From assembly GCF_900116605.1 (NCBI RefSeq), contig NZ_FPBC01000010.1:1-64000 (forward strand): a stretch of DNA of 64,000 nucleotides. Reading direction: 5' to 3'. The number at the start of each line of letters is the position of its first letter. Position 1 is the stretch's first letter. The notes beneath the pieces are model-generated. The model searched no databases. It saw only the letters and a program-made list of their open reading frames with translations, and had not been told where the DNA came from. The DNA comes from Pseudomonas marincola. GTDB lineage: Bacteria > Pseudomonadota > Gammaproteobacteria > Pseudomonadales > Pseudomonadaceae. The position numbers and the translations under genes are program-made. Below, in pieces: positions 35,929-45,198 of the stretch.

Positions 35929-36858
35929 TCAGGGTTTGATGCCGTCCAGAAACAAAGTGGCGACCTGTCGTGGGTCGGCGCCATTCACCGCAACATCGGC
36001 ATTGAGTTTTTGCAGCACCTGCAGGTTGAGTTTGGCAAACACCGGCGCCAGCAAGGTTTCGATCTGCGGGTATTTTTTCAGCACCTCGGTACGCACCAGC
36101 GGCGCAGGCTGATACACCGGCTGCACGCCTTTGGTGTCTTCCAGCACCTGCAAATCCAAAGCACTCAGGCCGCCATCAGTACCGTAAGTCATGGCGCCGT
36201 TAACGCCATTGGTTTGCAGCGCCGCAGCGCGTAAGGTGGCCGCTGTGTTGCCGCCCGAAAGAATAACCAGCTGCTCGGGGCTGAGCTTGAAACCATAAGC
36301 TTTCTGAAATGCTGGCAAGGCACTGGCCGACTCGACGAACTCGGAGCTTGCAGCAAACTTGAACTCGCCACCGTCATTCAGGTACTTGGCCAGATCTTCC
36401 AGCGTGACCAGCTTATTGGCGCGGGCAACATCTCCGCGAATACTCATGGCCCAGGTGTTATTGGCGTCTGCCGGTTGCAGCCAGACCAGCTTGTTGGCCT
36501 CGGCGTCGAGTTTTTTCACCGTGTCATAGGCTTTTTGCGCATCCTTCCACACCGGACTGTCGCCACGGTCGAAGAAGAACGCGCCATTGCCGGTGTACTC
36601 CGGGTAAATATCAATTTCACCGGCAATCAGGGCGTTGCGCACAATGCTCGTGCCGCCGAGTTGCAGGCGCTCTTTAACCGGCACACCGCCGCGCTTTAGC
36701 GTTTGCGCAATCAGTTGGCCCAGCACGGCGCCTTCGGTGTCGATCTTCGACGAGACCACAACCGCTTCATCCGCATGAGCACTGCCCATGCCCAGACACA
36801 AAAACACGCCCGCAACCAGACGCGTTAGTCGACGGCGATAACCCTCGGAAAATGACAT
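35929..36858 (-). CDS. yehZ: Osmoprotectant-type periplasmic binding protein (YehZ/OsmF-like)
   Basis: 309 residues from the ATG at 36858 (AAGGGG six bases upstream), with a signal peptide ending GMGSAHADE. The OpuAC domain shows VVVSSKIDTEGAVLGQLIAQTLK, IVRNALIAGEIDIYPEYTGNG and LLAPVFAKLNLQVLQKLNADV, as in OpuCC/ProX-like proteins that bind quaternary amines through aromatic residues. First gene of the yehZYXW-type operon. Confidence 0.9.
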   Translation of the reverse strand: MSFSEGYRRRLTRLVAGVFLCLGMGSAHADEAVVVSSKIDTEGAVLGQLIAQTLKRGGVPVKERLQLGGTSIVRNALIAGEIDIYPEYTGNGAFFFDRGDSPVWKDAQKAYDTVKKLDAEANKLVWLQPADANNTWAMSIRGDVARANKLVTLEDLAKYLNDGGEFKFAASSEFVESASALPAFQKAYGFKLSPEQLVILSGGNTAATLRAAALQTNGVNGAMTYGTDGGLSALDLQVLEDTKGVQPVYQPAPLVRTEVLKKYPQIETLLAPVFAKLNLQVLQKLNADVAVNGADPRQVATLFLDGIKP

Positions 36859-37229
36859 GTACGACCCCTTGTTACCTAGACATCTTGAGCGTGACAACCG
36901 GCCACACTGCTGAAATAAAGGATGCCAAATGCGCCGAATCCGCGAGCGTTTACCCCCACGCGTTTCAGCCTGACACTCCATGTACGCGTTGCAGGGTAAA
37001 ACACTAGGCCGCGCAGACCAACCTTATTGACCCAGGCACATCTTTAGCCCGGACTTGCCTGAGCGCCTTAACACCCGCCCTAATCAACTCTAGCTCAAGG
37101 TGGTGCCAGCGCCGATTTATGTCGCCTGCTGAGCGCCGCGTATTTGCCAGAGCATGGGCCGCTCGCTAGGCTTAAGCTGCCTGCGCAGGGACAAGCCCAC
37201 GCGCGCCCGGAACTTGATTTTGGACTGAC
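36859..37229. other. Divergent intergenic region, no gene seen
   Basis: The 371 bases between the yehZ-like and DsrE-like starts hold no open frame with coding features and no RNA gene I recognise. It must contain the promoters of both operons; I could not place convincing -35/-10 boxes by eye. Confidence 0.5.
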
Positions 37230-37604
37230 ATGACGGCAACACCTGTTCAGCGAGTATTGGTTTTGGTCAGCAGCGGCCCGAGTACCCCGGCCCGCTGCGC
37301 TGCGCCGTTTTACACTGCCACATTGCTGGCCTGCATGGAGGCCGAAGTCACCCTGTTTCTCAGTGGCGAAGCCGGGCAACTGGCGATCACCGAGGTGGCC
37401 GACAACTTGTGTGCAGTGGCCGGCGGCGAGCCCGTTCGCCACTTCATTCAACAAGCCAAACAAGCAGGCGTACGCATTCTGTTATGCCGGGCGCCTGGCG
37501 TTACGCTTGAACCCGAACGCCTGATTCCTGAACTCGACGAGATTGCCAGCGGCGGCGAACTGGCGCAGATGATTCTCGAATACGACCGGGTCGTGAGCCT
37601 GTGA
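37230..37604 (+). CDS. DsrE-family sulfur-relay-like protein
   Basis: 124 residues. A Rossmann-like DsrE/F/H fold: first strand RVLVLVSSGP, then TATLLACMEAEVTLFLSGEAGQLA, and VRILLCRAPGV, where Cys86 occupies the position of the persulfide-carrying cysteine of DsrE-type proteins. Such proteins shuttle sulfane sulfur in the cytoplasm. Its stop overlaps the GTG start of a lipoyl-carrier-like gene (GTGA), so the two are translationally coupled. Without dsr or sHdr genes nearby the pathway is unknown. Confidence 0.82.
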   Translation: MTATPVQRVLVLVSSGPSTPARCAAPFYTATLLACMEAEVTLFLSGEAGQLAITEVADNLCAVAGGEPVRHFIQQAKQAGVRILLCRAPGVTLEPERLIPELDEIASGGELAQMILEYDRVVSL

Positions 37605-38071
37605 ACGTCAACGGACTCGAGTTCCCGGACGACTTGCTCTACGCCGCCGAACACAACCTGTGGTTACGCGAAGAACCCGATGGCAGTGTCACCCTTGGTC
37701 TAACCGCCTATGGCTGTGCACTCTACGGGCAGATATTCGCCTTCACGCCCAAGCGCGACAACGCACACATCGAGTGTGACCGCAGCTTTGGTGTGGTCGA
37801 GTTCGCCAAGGCAGCTTCATCGGCGCGCTCGCCGCTGGCAGGCATTATGCTGGCCAGCAATCACAACGTGGTGCGCAATCCCGCGCTTATCAACAAGGAC
37901 TGCTACGCCAGCGGCTGGCTGATCCGCATCAAGCCGGATGACTGGCCCGCCATCCAAGCCCGCTTGCTCAGCGGTCAGGCAGCGGCTGAGGCGTTTGCCG
38001 AACGCATGCGTCTGGACGACTACAACCCGCACGACGATGGCGTACAGGCGCTGCGCGGCAATCCGCATTGA
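37601..38071 (+). CDS. GcvH-like lipoyl carrier protein (possible LbpA type)
   Basis: 156 residues from GTG at 37601. The lipoyl domain is recognisable: an N-terminal EHNLWLREEPDGSVTLGLTAYGCALYGQI, and the lipoylation site VVEFAKAASSARSPLAG with Lys70. True GcvH proteins are about 130 residues and have a slightly different context (ESVKAAS). No gcvP or gcvT is nearby. GcvH-like proteins encoded beside DsrE-type sulfur carriers are known in sulfur-oxidising bacteria as lipoate-binding proteins (LbpA) of the sHdr pathway; the pairing here suggests a sulfur-related role, which is inference. Confidence 0.82.
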   Translation: MNVNGLEFPDDLLYAAEHNLWLREEPDGSVTLGLTAYGCALYGQIFAFTPKRDNAHIECDRSFGVVEFAKAASSARSPLAGIMLASNHNVVRNPALINKDCYASGWLIRIKPDDWPAIQARLLSGQAAAEAFAERMRLDDYNPHDDGVQALRGNPH

Positions 38072-38253
38072 GCCCTGCAAACAACAGGCGAATGGCAAAA
38101 TCGCCCAGCCTCGCCTAGTTTCAAATACACAGGGTTTATACAATCGCCGGCGAACCTTCAGCCACACGCGCTGACAAACACACCGCACGCCGATTCGTCT
38201 GAGCGAAAGCCTGCAGACCACCGTAACCCGACAGCCAAGAGCACGAGCGCATC

Positions 38254-38595
38254 ATGAACAAAGAACTGATAGTTGAAGACATCGAGGTCGGCGACGGCAA
38301 AGCCGTGGTCAAAGGCGCGTTAATCACCACCCAATACAACGGCTTTCTCGAAGACGGCCGCGTGTTTGACTCCTCCTATCAACGCGGCAAACCCTTCCAG
38401 TGCGTGATCGGCACCGGCCGCGTCATCAAGGGTTGGGATCAAGGCATGATGGGCATGAAGGTCGGCGGTAAACGCAAGCTCTTCGTACCGGCGCATCTGG
38501 CTTACGGCGAGAGTGAGTTCGGCCCGTTTATCAAGCCGAACTCCAATCTTATTTTTGAAATCGAGTTGCTCGAAGTCCTCACGCGCGACGAGTAA
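38254..38595 (+). CDS. FKBP-type peptidyl-prolyl cis-trans isomerase
   Basis: 113 residues forming one FKBP domain with no signal peptide, so cytoplasmic. Active-site residues typical of FKBP are in GRVFDSSYQRGKPFQCVIGTGRVIKGWDQGMMGMKVGGKRKL and PAHLAYGE. The short insertion and length match the small FkpB/FKBP12-like class. Stands alone, 182 bases after the lipoyl-protein gene. Confidence 0.92.
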   Translation: MNKELIVEDIEVGDGKAVVKGALITTQYNGFLEDGRVFDSSYQRGKPFQCVIGTGRVIKGWDQGMMGMKVGGKRKLFVPAHLAYGESEFGPFIKPNSNLIFEIELLEVLTRDE

Positions 38596-38652
38596 TCACA
38601 CGGCAATCAGGTACATCGCAGAGATGATGTACCTGACCTTCCTTAGCGCATA

Positions 38653-40689
38653 TCAGTAACGCGCATCGACCGGTTTTTTATCCTTTGGCCAGTCCTTGTC
38701 TTTGCCCGGGAAATCCGGCCGTGGCTGATGAGAAAAGTACGCGGCGACATCAACCGAATCCTGCACCGACAATCCGCCTTGCCCCAACGGGAACTTGTCG
38801 CGGAAACCCACCGGCATATTGCGATTCACAAACGCCGCAGCCGTGTAGGTACGCGCCATACCGGCCCCCACGTTGAACGAGTGCTCGCCCCAAAGCGGTG
38901 GATAAATCGGCGTACCGTCGGCGCGGGCCAAGCCTTCGCCGTCCTTGCCGTGACAGACCGAGCACTGCTGGTCGTAGACCTTTTTGCCGTTGGCCATGTC
39001 TGGCTGGATCGAGGTATCAATCTTGCCGACCCCGCGCCCTTCAATATTGTCATCCGGTTTGATGTTCATCCGCATCCAGTCGAAGTACGCGACCATCGCC
39101 TGCATATCAGCTGAATCGACTGGCAACGCCTTGCCATTCATCGAGCGCATGAAGCAGCCATTAATCCGTTCCTCCAGCGTGATCACCTTGCCGGAGCGCG
39201 CCTGATACGCCGGGAATTTGGAGCTCAGCCCCACAAATGGCGAGCCCTCGGCCACAGTGCCGGCATTCAGGTGACAACTGGTGCAGTTGAGCACATCACC
39301 GACGTTATCCGGCAACAGCGCCCGCGTATCCAGATGCAGACGCATGCCGCGCACAACTTGCTCGGCATTCGGCTCATCAAGCATTTTCGCCAGACGCGGT
39401 GTTTCAAAGGTCGAGTTATCGGTGGTCTGCGGGTCGAGTTGATCGCGCATTTCCTTGACCTGATCCGCCGATATCGCGGAGCTGTTATTGCCCCAATTGC
39501 TGCGAATAAACGTGAGAATTTCAGCGACTTCCTGATCATCCAGCCGCGAGAATCCAGGCATGGTGTAGACCCGCGAATGCTCAGCAGTCTTGGCCGTCTG
39601 CCAGCCTGTGAGGGTGATATGCAACAGAGTCGTCGGCACCTCAGAGGCGGTGGTCGGGTTACCCGCCAGCGCCGGGAAGATACCCGGCACGCCGCCGCCA
39701 TCAGGGCGGTGACAATCGGCGCAGAATTGCGTGTACGCCAACCCGCCTCGGCTGCTGAACAATGTGTCCGGCAATGCTGCCGGCCCCTTGGCAACTGACG
39801 GCATCGGCAGATCGTTTTCACCCGCCGGCAGCGACTTCAAATAGGTCGCAATCGCCACCAAATCATCATCAGTAAAGTGCTGGGTACTGTGGTGAATCAC
39901 ATCAACCATGTTGCCAGACACCGTGGCGAAACGATTCTGCCCGGTCTTCAGCAACTGCACGGTATCTTTGACCGTCCACAAATTGCGCAGGCTCAACGCA
40001 CGCCACTCTTCGACATTCTCACCGGCCAGATAGTATTCGCCGCGGCTGTCGGTATCACTCAGTGCCTTCTCCTGAAACGCCAACCCGCGCGGCGTATGGC
40101 ATGAGCCGCAATGCCCCAGGCCCTGCACCAGATACGCCCCGCGATTGGCCACCGCATCCTTGTTCGGGTCCGGGGTGAATGGCTCGCTGTCGACAAACAC
40201 CATGTTCCAGAACATCAAGCCCCAGCGCAGGTTGAATGGAAAACTCATGTCTGCGTCGATATTCGGCTCTTTTACCGCCGGCACACCGCCCAGCAGATAA
40301 GCGAACAAATCCTTGAGGTCATCGTCCGTCATCTTCGCGTAAGACGGATAAGGCATCGCCGGGTACAAATTCTGCCCTTGAGCATTCACACCTTCACGCA
40401 TCGCGCGAGCAAACTCTTCAAAGGTGTACTTGCCGATGCCGGTTTCAGGGTCCAGGGTAATGTTGCTCGAATAGATTGTGCCCATCGGCGTTTTCAGCTC
40501 CAGGCCACCGGCCATGAGCTTGCCGCCGGGCGCGGTGTGGCACGCCACGCAATCACCCAGATGGGCAATGTATTCCCCGCGTTTGATCTGCGCAGAGTCT
40601 GTGCCTGCTGCGGTTTCACTGCCTTGCGCATGAGCCGCAAGCATCACCAGCGCACCCAGCGTTGCCTGAAAAATCCGTATGAAAGTCAT
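38653..40689 (-). CDS. Five-haem cytochrome c: triheme ADH-type module fused to a TsdA-like diheme module
   Basis: 678 residues from the ATG at 40689 (AGGGA upstream), with a signal peptide ending AAHAQG. Five CxxCH haem sites: CVACH (47), CGSCH (about 192), CADCH (about 323), CTSCH (about 468) and CSVCH (about 576). The first three and their surroundings (TPMGTIYSSNITLDPETGIGKYTFEEFARAMREG) match the triheme cytochrome subunit of membrane alcohol/gluconate dehydrogenases. The last 210 residues match thiosulfate dehydrogenase TsdA: SPFVGLSSKFPAYQARSGKV, ERINGCFMRSMNGK and SFNVGAGMARTYTAAAFVNRNMP. The Cys in INGC lies 39 residues after the haem His, the spacing I recall for the TsdA cysteine ligand. 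No dehydrogenase subunit is adjacent. Predicted periplasmic electron-transfer protein or thiosulfate oxidase feeding a quinol-type or oxidase acceptor; function inferred. Confidence 0.88.
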   Translation of the reverse strand: MTFIRIFQATLGALVMLAAHAQGSETAAGTDSAQIKRGEYIAHLGDCVACHTAPGGKLMAGGLELKTPMGTIYSSNITLDPETGIGKYTFEEFARAMREGVNAQGQNLYPAMPYPSYAKMTDDDLKDLFAYLLGGVPAVKEPNIDADMSFPFNLRWGLMFWNMVFVDSEPFTPDPNKDAVANRGAYLVQGLGHCGSCHTPRGLAFQEKALSDTDSRGEYYLAGENVEEWRALSLRNLWTVKDTVQLLKTGQNRFATVSGNMVDVIHHSTQHFTDDDLVAIATYLKSLPAGENDLPMPSVAKGPAALPDTLFSSRGGLAYTQFCADCHRPDGGGVPGIFPALAGNPTTASEVPTTLLHITLTGWQTAKTAEHSRVYTMPGFSRLDDQEVAEILTFIRSNWGNNSSAISADQVKEMRDQLDPQTTDNSTFETPRLAKMLDEPNAEQVVRGMRLHLDTRALLPDNVGDVLNCTSCHLNAGTVAEGSPFVGLSSKFPAYQARSGKVITLEERINGCFMRSMNGKALPVDSADMQAMVAYFDWMRMNIKPDDNIEGRGVGKIDTSIQPDMANGKKVYDQQCSVCHGKDGEGLARADGTPIYPPLWGEHSFNVGAGMARTYTAAAFVNRNMPVGFRDKFPLGQGGLSVQDSVDVAAYFSHQPRPDFPGKDKDWPKDKKPVDARY

Positions 40690-40973
40690 GGCGCGTCCCT
40701 TTAGCCAGTCCCTGCACAGGCGCCCTAATGGCCCCATAACCTGTAATGACAAAAGACTACAGAGCGCAGGCCTGTCAAGGACTGACCTCAGTCACGAGTA
40801 TACGAGCTGGTTAAAACCGACGAACAACCGCTGCACGATTGATCAGCGCGCCAAAACAGCCATTCCAGAGCATCCAGCGCCTCGCAAGCAGCCTCTATTC
40901 GCCTGATGAATGCTGCTTAGCGTGAGTGGCCCGCTCTGCTAAGTTCGGGTTATCCACAGCTAAGGGCGAAACC

Positions 40974-41969
40974 ATGCAAGCACTTCACACGCAGTTCCTT
41001 TCGGTAAATGGCATCCGCCTTTGCGTGCACGTCGCAGGCCCTGAAACAGGTCGGCCGGTGTGGTTACTGCACGGTTTCCCCGAATGCTGGCACTCATGGC
41101 GCGAGCAGATCCCTGCGCTTACAGCCGCTGGCTACCGGGTGTTCGTCCCCGAAATGCGCGGCTATGGCGCCAGCGACGCACCGGCAGACATCGAAGCCTA
41201 TGACGTACTGACCATTTGCGCAGACATTCAGGTCAGCATGACCGCACTCGACCAGCACGACGTGTGCATGATCGGCCACGACTGGGGCGCCATGATTGCC
41301 TGGCACCTGGCGCAACTTGAGCCGGAACGCATCAGCGCCGTGGTGACCCTGTCGGTACCCTTTGCCGGTCGCGGCAAACGCCCGGCCATTGAAATTATGC
41401 GCGAAGTCTTCAGCGACCGTTTCAACTACATCGTCTACTTCCAGCAACCGGGCGTTGCCGAACAGGAACTGGATGCCGACATTGCCCGCAGCCTGCGCAT
41501 ATTCATGCAAGGCGCCAGCTCGAGCGACTTACTGCTGCAACCGCGCAGCAAGGACTCAACACTGTTTGCCGGTATCGAGACGCCCGCACAGCTACCCGAA
41601 TGGTGCGCTCCGGAAGACTTCGCCGTGTACGTCGAAACCTTTGCCGACAAAGGTTTCAGAGGCGCGATCAACTGGTATCGCAACTTCGAGCGTAACTGGC
41701 AGCGCACCGATTTCCTGCAGGATGTTGTCATCCACCAACCGACGCTGTTCATGGTCGGCGAGCAAGACCCGGTGGCCACACTGGAGGCTTACACCATCAG
41801 CAAGATGCCAAGCCGGGTGAGCAACCTTGAACAGCATCAACTGACCGACTGCGGTCACTGGATACAGAGCGAGAAAGCTGCCGAGGTCAACGCCCGGTTG
41901 CTGGCGTTTTTAGGGCAACACTACCCGGCAGAAAAAGTATCCGAGGCGCCAGCACAACCCCCGAAATGA
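40974..41969 (+). CDS. Alpha/beta hydrolase, soluble epoxide hydrolase-like
   Basis: 331 residues from the ATG at 40974 (AAGGG upstream). The oxyanion motif [10 protein letters not shown], the nucleophile Asp in [13 protein letters not shown], a lid Tyr in [11 protein letters not shown] and the C-terminal acid/His pair ([19 protein letters not shown]) correspond to epoxide hydrolases and related haloalkane dehalogenase-fold enzymes. HGFPE plus the lid tyrosine favours epoxide hydrolase over dehalogenase. Substrate unknown; monocistronic by context. Confidence 0.85.
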   Translation: MQALHTQFLSVNGIRLCVHVAGPETGRPVWLLHGFPECWHSWREQIPALTAAGYRVFVPEMRGYGASDAPADIEAYDVLTICADIQVSMTALDQHDVCMIGHDWGAMIAWHLAQLEPERISAVVTLSVPFAGRGKRPAIEIMREVFSDRFNYIVYFQQPGVAEQELDADIARSLRIFMQGASSSDLLLQPRSKDSTLFAGIETPAQLPEWCAPEDFAVYVETFADKGFRGAINWYRNFERNWQRTDFLQDVVIHQPTLFMVGEQDPVATLEAYTISKMPSRVSNLEQHQLTDCGHWIQSEKAAEVNARLLAFLGQHYPAEKVSEAPAQPPK

Positions 41970-42087
41970 TGGTTTCGGAGTGAGTGATGGCAAATTAATG
42001 CTAGAAAGTCTCAAGTATCGGAATTATTGGTCGACAAATTGGCGTCAGATATTTCTCGCTTCTTGGTTTTTTAGGAGATTTACCGCC

Positions 42088-43773
42088 GTGCTATCGTCCC
42101 TCCGGCTTCGGACCAAACTGCTGCTGCTCACATTAGTGCCCATTTTATTGCTGTGCCTGATGATCAGTGCGATCTCGGTAGTCCTCCTGCAAAACCTCGC
42201 CAATGATCAAGAACAACACACGCGCAGCAAACTGATCAGCGAACATCGCAACAATATTCAAAATTACGTGACCCTGGCCAAGCGCGCCATCACCCCGCTC
42301 TACGAGCAATCTGCCCAAGGCGACACCGCTGCACGTGCTCAGGCGGTCGAAATACTCAAGCACCTCAATTACGGCAAGGATGGGTATTTCTGGGGTTACG
42401 ACGGTGCCAGCATTCGCCTGTTTCAGGGCGACACCGAAGACAAGATTGGCCAGGACTTCTCAACCTACAAAGACTCCAGCGGCGACTTCGCCATCCGCAA
42501 CCTGGTTGCCGCCGGTAAAGACGGCAGCCACTTTGTCGATTACAGCTTCGTGCTCGGCGCAGACAGCAAGGTCGTGCCCAAAGTCGGTTACGCCGAGTTC
42601 CTGCCGAAGTGGGACATGGCCTTCGGCACCTCAATCAACCTCGACGGCGTAGAGAACGACGTACAAGCGGCGCGTGCCGAATTCGAAGAACAAATCGACC
42701 GCCTGCTGTGGATCATGATTGGCTCAGCCGTTGGCCTGTTCGTGGTCATGGGCCTACTCGCCAGCGTCGTCAGCGGCTCGATTCTGCGCCCGCTGATGCA
42801 CATCAAAAGCAACCTCGACGACATGGCCGCCGGTGATGGCAACCTCAATCATCGCCTGCCCGTTGACAGCCACGACGAACTCGGCGAACTGGCGTCATCG
42901 TTCAACCGCTTCATTGAGAAAATTCACGGGCTGGTGCAACAAGTCGCGACAACCTCCTCGCAATTGCACGGTCTGGTCGGCGAAGTATCCAGCCAGGCGC
43001 AGCGCTCTGAGCAGGCAATGGAAGGCCAACGCCACGAGACCGATCAGGTCGCGACCGCGATCAACGAAATGTCGGCCGCTGCACAGGAAGTTGCCGCCAG
43101 CGCCCAGCGCGCTGCAGACGCCGCCCGCGAAACCGATCAGGAAGGTGCATCGGCCAAGCAAGTGGTCGAGCGCAGCGTAGAAAGCACACACAAACTGGTC
43201 GGCGAAATCCGCACCAGCAGCGCCTCGATTGATGGCCTGCGCCAAGACGTGCAAGGCATTGTCGGCGTTCTCGAAGTTATCCGCGCCATCGCCGACCAAA
43301 CCAACCTGCTGGCACTCAACGCCGCCATCGAAGCCGCCCGCGCCGGTGAAGCAGGCCGTGGCTTTGCCGTGGTCGCCGACGAGGTTCGTGCACTCGCAAG
43401 CCGCACCCAACAAAGCACCGGCGAAATCCAGGGCATGATCGACCGCCTGCAAACCACCACCGAAGACGCAGTAGAAGCCATGCAGCGCGCCAGCGCCATG
43501 GGCGAAGACACCACCGAGCAAGCCAATCAGGCCGGCAAATCGCTGGATGTCATCGCCGAACTCATCGGCACCATCAGCTCAATGAACGCGCAAATCGCCA
43601 GCGCCGCCGAAGAGCAAACCGCCGTCGCCGAAGAGATCAACCGCAGCGTCCACCAAATCGCCCAAGGCGTCGAAGTCGTCTCCAACGACGCCACCCAAGG
43701 CGCCAACACCGCCCGCGAACTAGGCGGCCTCGGCGGCCGCCTGCAAAAACTGGTCGGCCAGTTCCAGATCTAA
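42088..43773 (+). CDS. Methyl-accepting chemotaxis protein with single Cache domain
   Basis: 561 residues from GTG at 42088, which has TTAGGAG ten bases upstream and leads straight into the first membrane helix ([21 protein letters not shown]); the frame is open 36 codons further without a better start. A periplasmic sCache_2 domain (about 50-215) includes [14 protein letters not shown] and [15 protein letters not shown]. After a second helix ([20 protein letters not shown]) come HAMP and the signalling domain with the hairpin tip [42 protein letters not shown]. sCache_2 receptors often sense short carboxylates. A strong terminator follows. Confidence 0.94.
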   Translation: MLSSLRLRTKLLLLTLVPILLLCLMISAISVVLLQNLANDQEQHTRSKLISEHRNNIQNYVTLAKRAITPLYEQSAQGDTAARAQAVEILKHLNYGKDGYFWGYDGASIRLFQGDTEDKIGQDFSTYKDSSGDFAIRNLVAAGKDGSHFVDYSFVLGADSKVVPKVGYAEFLPKWDMAFGTSINLDGVENDVQAARAEFEEQIDRLLWIMIGSAVGLFVVMGLLASVVSGSILRPLMHIKSNLDDMAAGDGNLNHRLPVDSHDELGELASSFNRFIEKIHGLVQQVATTSSQLHGLVGEVSSQAQRSEQAMEGQRHETDQVATAINEMSAAAQEVAASAQRAADAARETDQEGASAKQVVERSVESTHKLVGEIRTSSASIDGLRQDVQGIVGVLEVIRAIADQTNLLALNAAIEAARAGEAGRGFAVVADEVRALASRTQQSTGEIQGMIDRLQTTTEDAVEAMQRASAMGEDTTEQANQAGKSLDVIAELIGTISSMNAQIASAAEEQTAVAEEINRSVHQIAQGVEVVSNDATQGANTARELGGLGGRLQKLVGQFQI

Positions 43774-43795
43774 CGCAGCGGTAAACAGCTCAAAC

Positions 43796-43824
43796 AAAAG
43801 ACCCGGCTCAGTGCCGGGTCTTTT
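43796..43824. terminator. Bidirectional rho-independent terminator
   Basis: AAAAGACCCGGC and GCCGGGTCTTTT form a 12-base-pair stem around a five-base loop, with A-run and T-run on the two sides. It serves the chemoreceptor gene on the plus strand and the nuclease gene on the minus strand. Confidence 0.92.
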
Positions 43825-43847
43825 GTTATTGGGGCAGTTGCACATGT

Positions 43848-44939
43848 CTAATCGTAGTAAGCCACAGTGTCTTTCAATTGCTGAGAAAATTCATATATAT
43901 CATCTAGCGTCTCAATCGGATGACGAATTTCATTTTTCTCATTATCAAAAATACCTAAATATTTTTGGGTCCGATTGAAGTGAAGACGGCAGATGGGCTT
44001 ACGATTATTATCATCGAGCAACACACCAAAGTAACTTTGCGTATCTCGGTGGATTATTCGCTTAGCATCAACAACTGCGCGTACTATAGCTTTAACGATA
44101 TGAAAGCCTTCTAGTTCATCGAGCGTGGTAACAATTCGAGTATCGTCAACCTCTGTAGCATCCTCTGAGTCTTTATCCAAGCTCTTAGGGCCGGCATCCT
44201 CAAGTGCATATGAAGGCATCACCGCGCCACTCATGGCAGACTTCAAGCGGTCGTTAACTTGATCACTAAGAAATTGGGAAGCAGCCTTACGTGTCAAAAC
44301 GCTGAACTGGTCTCTCACCTTTTGCGTGATCATTCCATCATAAACTCGAGTAGCAAAAAACTTTACAAACTCATCATCTGGATTAGTCAGCTGAGTTCCA
44401 ATTTCTTTCTTAATCTGGCTGACGTACTTCAATTCACCCGCAGCACTGATGATCGATTCGACGTCGAAAGCAGATTTTGTAAGCTTCTGGAGTTCTGGAA
44501 CCACATGCTCATCAATATCCAGAAGATCTAACTCAAGAAAGGGTTTTTCATCCATCTTGTTCGGTGCGTCTAAATCAGTATAAAACTTGAAAATCTGACC
44601 ATTTGTTAAAATCGATATGCGCGCATTAGTAACGTGAAAATATCTAAACAGTTGACTTGCATGATTCAGGCTTAGCGACTCACCAATCTTTTTGCACTCG
44701 ATTAGAATTTGTACCTCGCCACTGCTAAGAATTGCGTAGTCAATTTTTTCACCCTTTTTAGTGCCTACATCACAAACAAACTCTGGGGTCACCTCAGATG
44801 GATCAAAAACATCATACCCAAGGACAGCGTTAATAAATGGCATGACGAAAGCGTTTTTTGTAGCTTCTTCCGTTTTTATTGAGGCACCTTGCTGGCGTAT
44901 TTTGGCCGACAAGGTATTCAATCGCTCTAAAAAATCCAT
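43848..44939 (-). CDS. Orphan HsdR-N-like nuclease (type I restriction enzyme N-terminal domain)
   Basis: 363 residues. The N-terminal half is the HSDR_N-type PD-(D/E)xK nuclease: Glu24/25, Asp67 in GEKIDYAIL and Glu81-x-Lys83 in ILIECKKIGESL are the expected catalytic residues. There is no helicase domain and no hsdM or hsdS nearby, so it is not a full type I enzyme. The C-terminal domain (about 260-363) includes RDTQSYFGVLLDDNNRKPICRLHFNRTQKYLGIFDNEKNE, a block I associate with similar stand-alone proteins. Base composition is clearly more AT-rich than the flanks and the gene ends at selC, suggesting horizontal acquisition. Possible roles in phage defence or DNA processing are inference. 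Confidence 0.85.
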   Translation of the reverse strand: MDFLERLNTLSAKIRQQGASIKTEEATKNAFVMPFINAVLGYDVFDPSEVTPEFVCDVGTKKGEKIDYAILSSGEVQILIECKKIGESLSLNHASQLFRYFHVTNARISILTNGQIFKFYTDLDAPNKMDEKPFLELDLLDIDEHVVPELQKLTKSAFDVESIISAAGELKYVSQIKKEIGTQLTNPDDEFVKFFATRVYDGMITQKVRDQFSVLTRKAASQFLSDQVNDRLKSAMSGAVMPSYALEDAGPKSLDKDSEDATEVDDTRIVTTLDELEGFHIVKAIVRAVVDAKRIIHRDTQSYFGVLLDDNNRKPICRLHFNRTQKYLGIFDNEKNEIRHPIETLDDIYEFSQQLKDTVAYYD

Positions 44940-45091
44940 AAACTGCTCCTTGTAGTAGGTCCACTGATACTAGCCTCTAGAAAATTAGCCACACTGATTT
45001 GCAGCAAAAATCCAAAACAGGACTGCAGTAAAGTTTCAAAGGATTTGAATAACGTACGGATTAACGACCTGTACGGAAAAGGAGGCGTAAA

Positions 45092-45187
45092 TGGCGGAAG
45101 GCAGTAAGAGTCGAACTTACCTAGGAACGGCTGCCGTCCCCTACCGGGTTTGAAGCCCGGCCACGCCACCGGGCGTGATTGCCTTCC
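45092..45187 (-). tRNA. selC: tRNA-Sec(UCA), selC
   Basis: The minus strand gives a 96-base RNA with an eight-base-pair acceptor stem (GGAAGGCA with TGCCTTCC), encoded GCCA end, a long variable arm, T-arm core GTTCGACTC and anticodon loop CTTCAAA carrying UCA. The extended acceptor stem and the long extra arm are diagnostic of selenocysteine tRNA. It is charged with serine, converted by SelA and delivered by SelB, both encoded a few kilobases away, to the UGA codon of fdnG. Confidence 0.97.
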
Positions 45188-45198
45188 GTATTGAGGAT

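Noticed and set aside
43824..45092. Genomic island with attachment sites at selC
   Set aside because: No duplicate of the tRNA-Sec 3' end was found near the far side of the nuclease gene and no integrase gene is present, so only a foreign-looking gene can be claimed.
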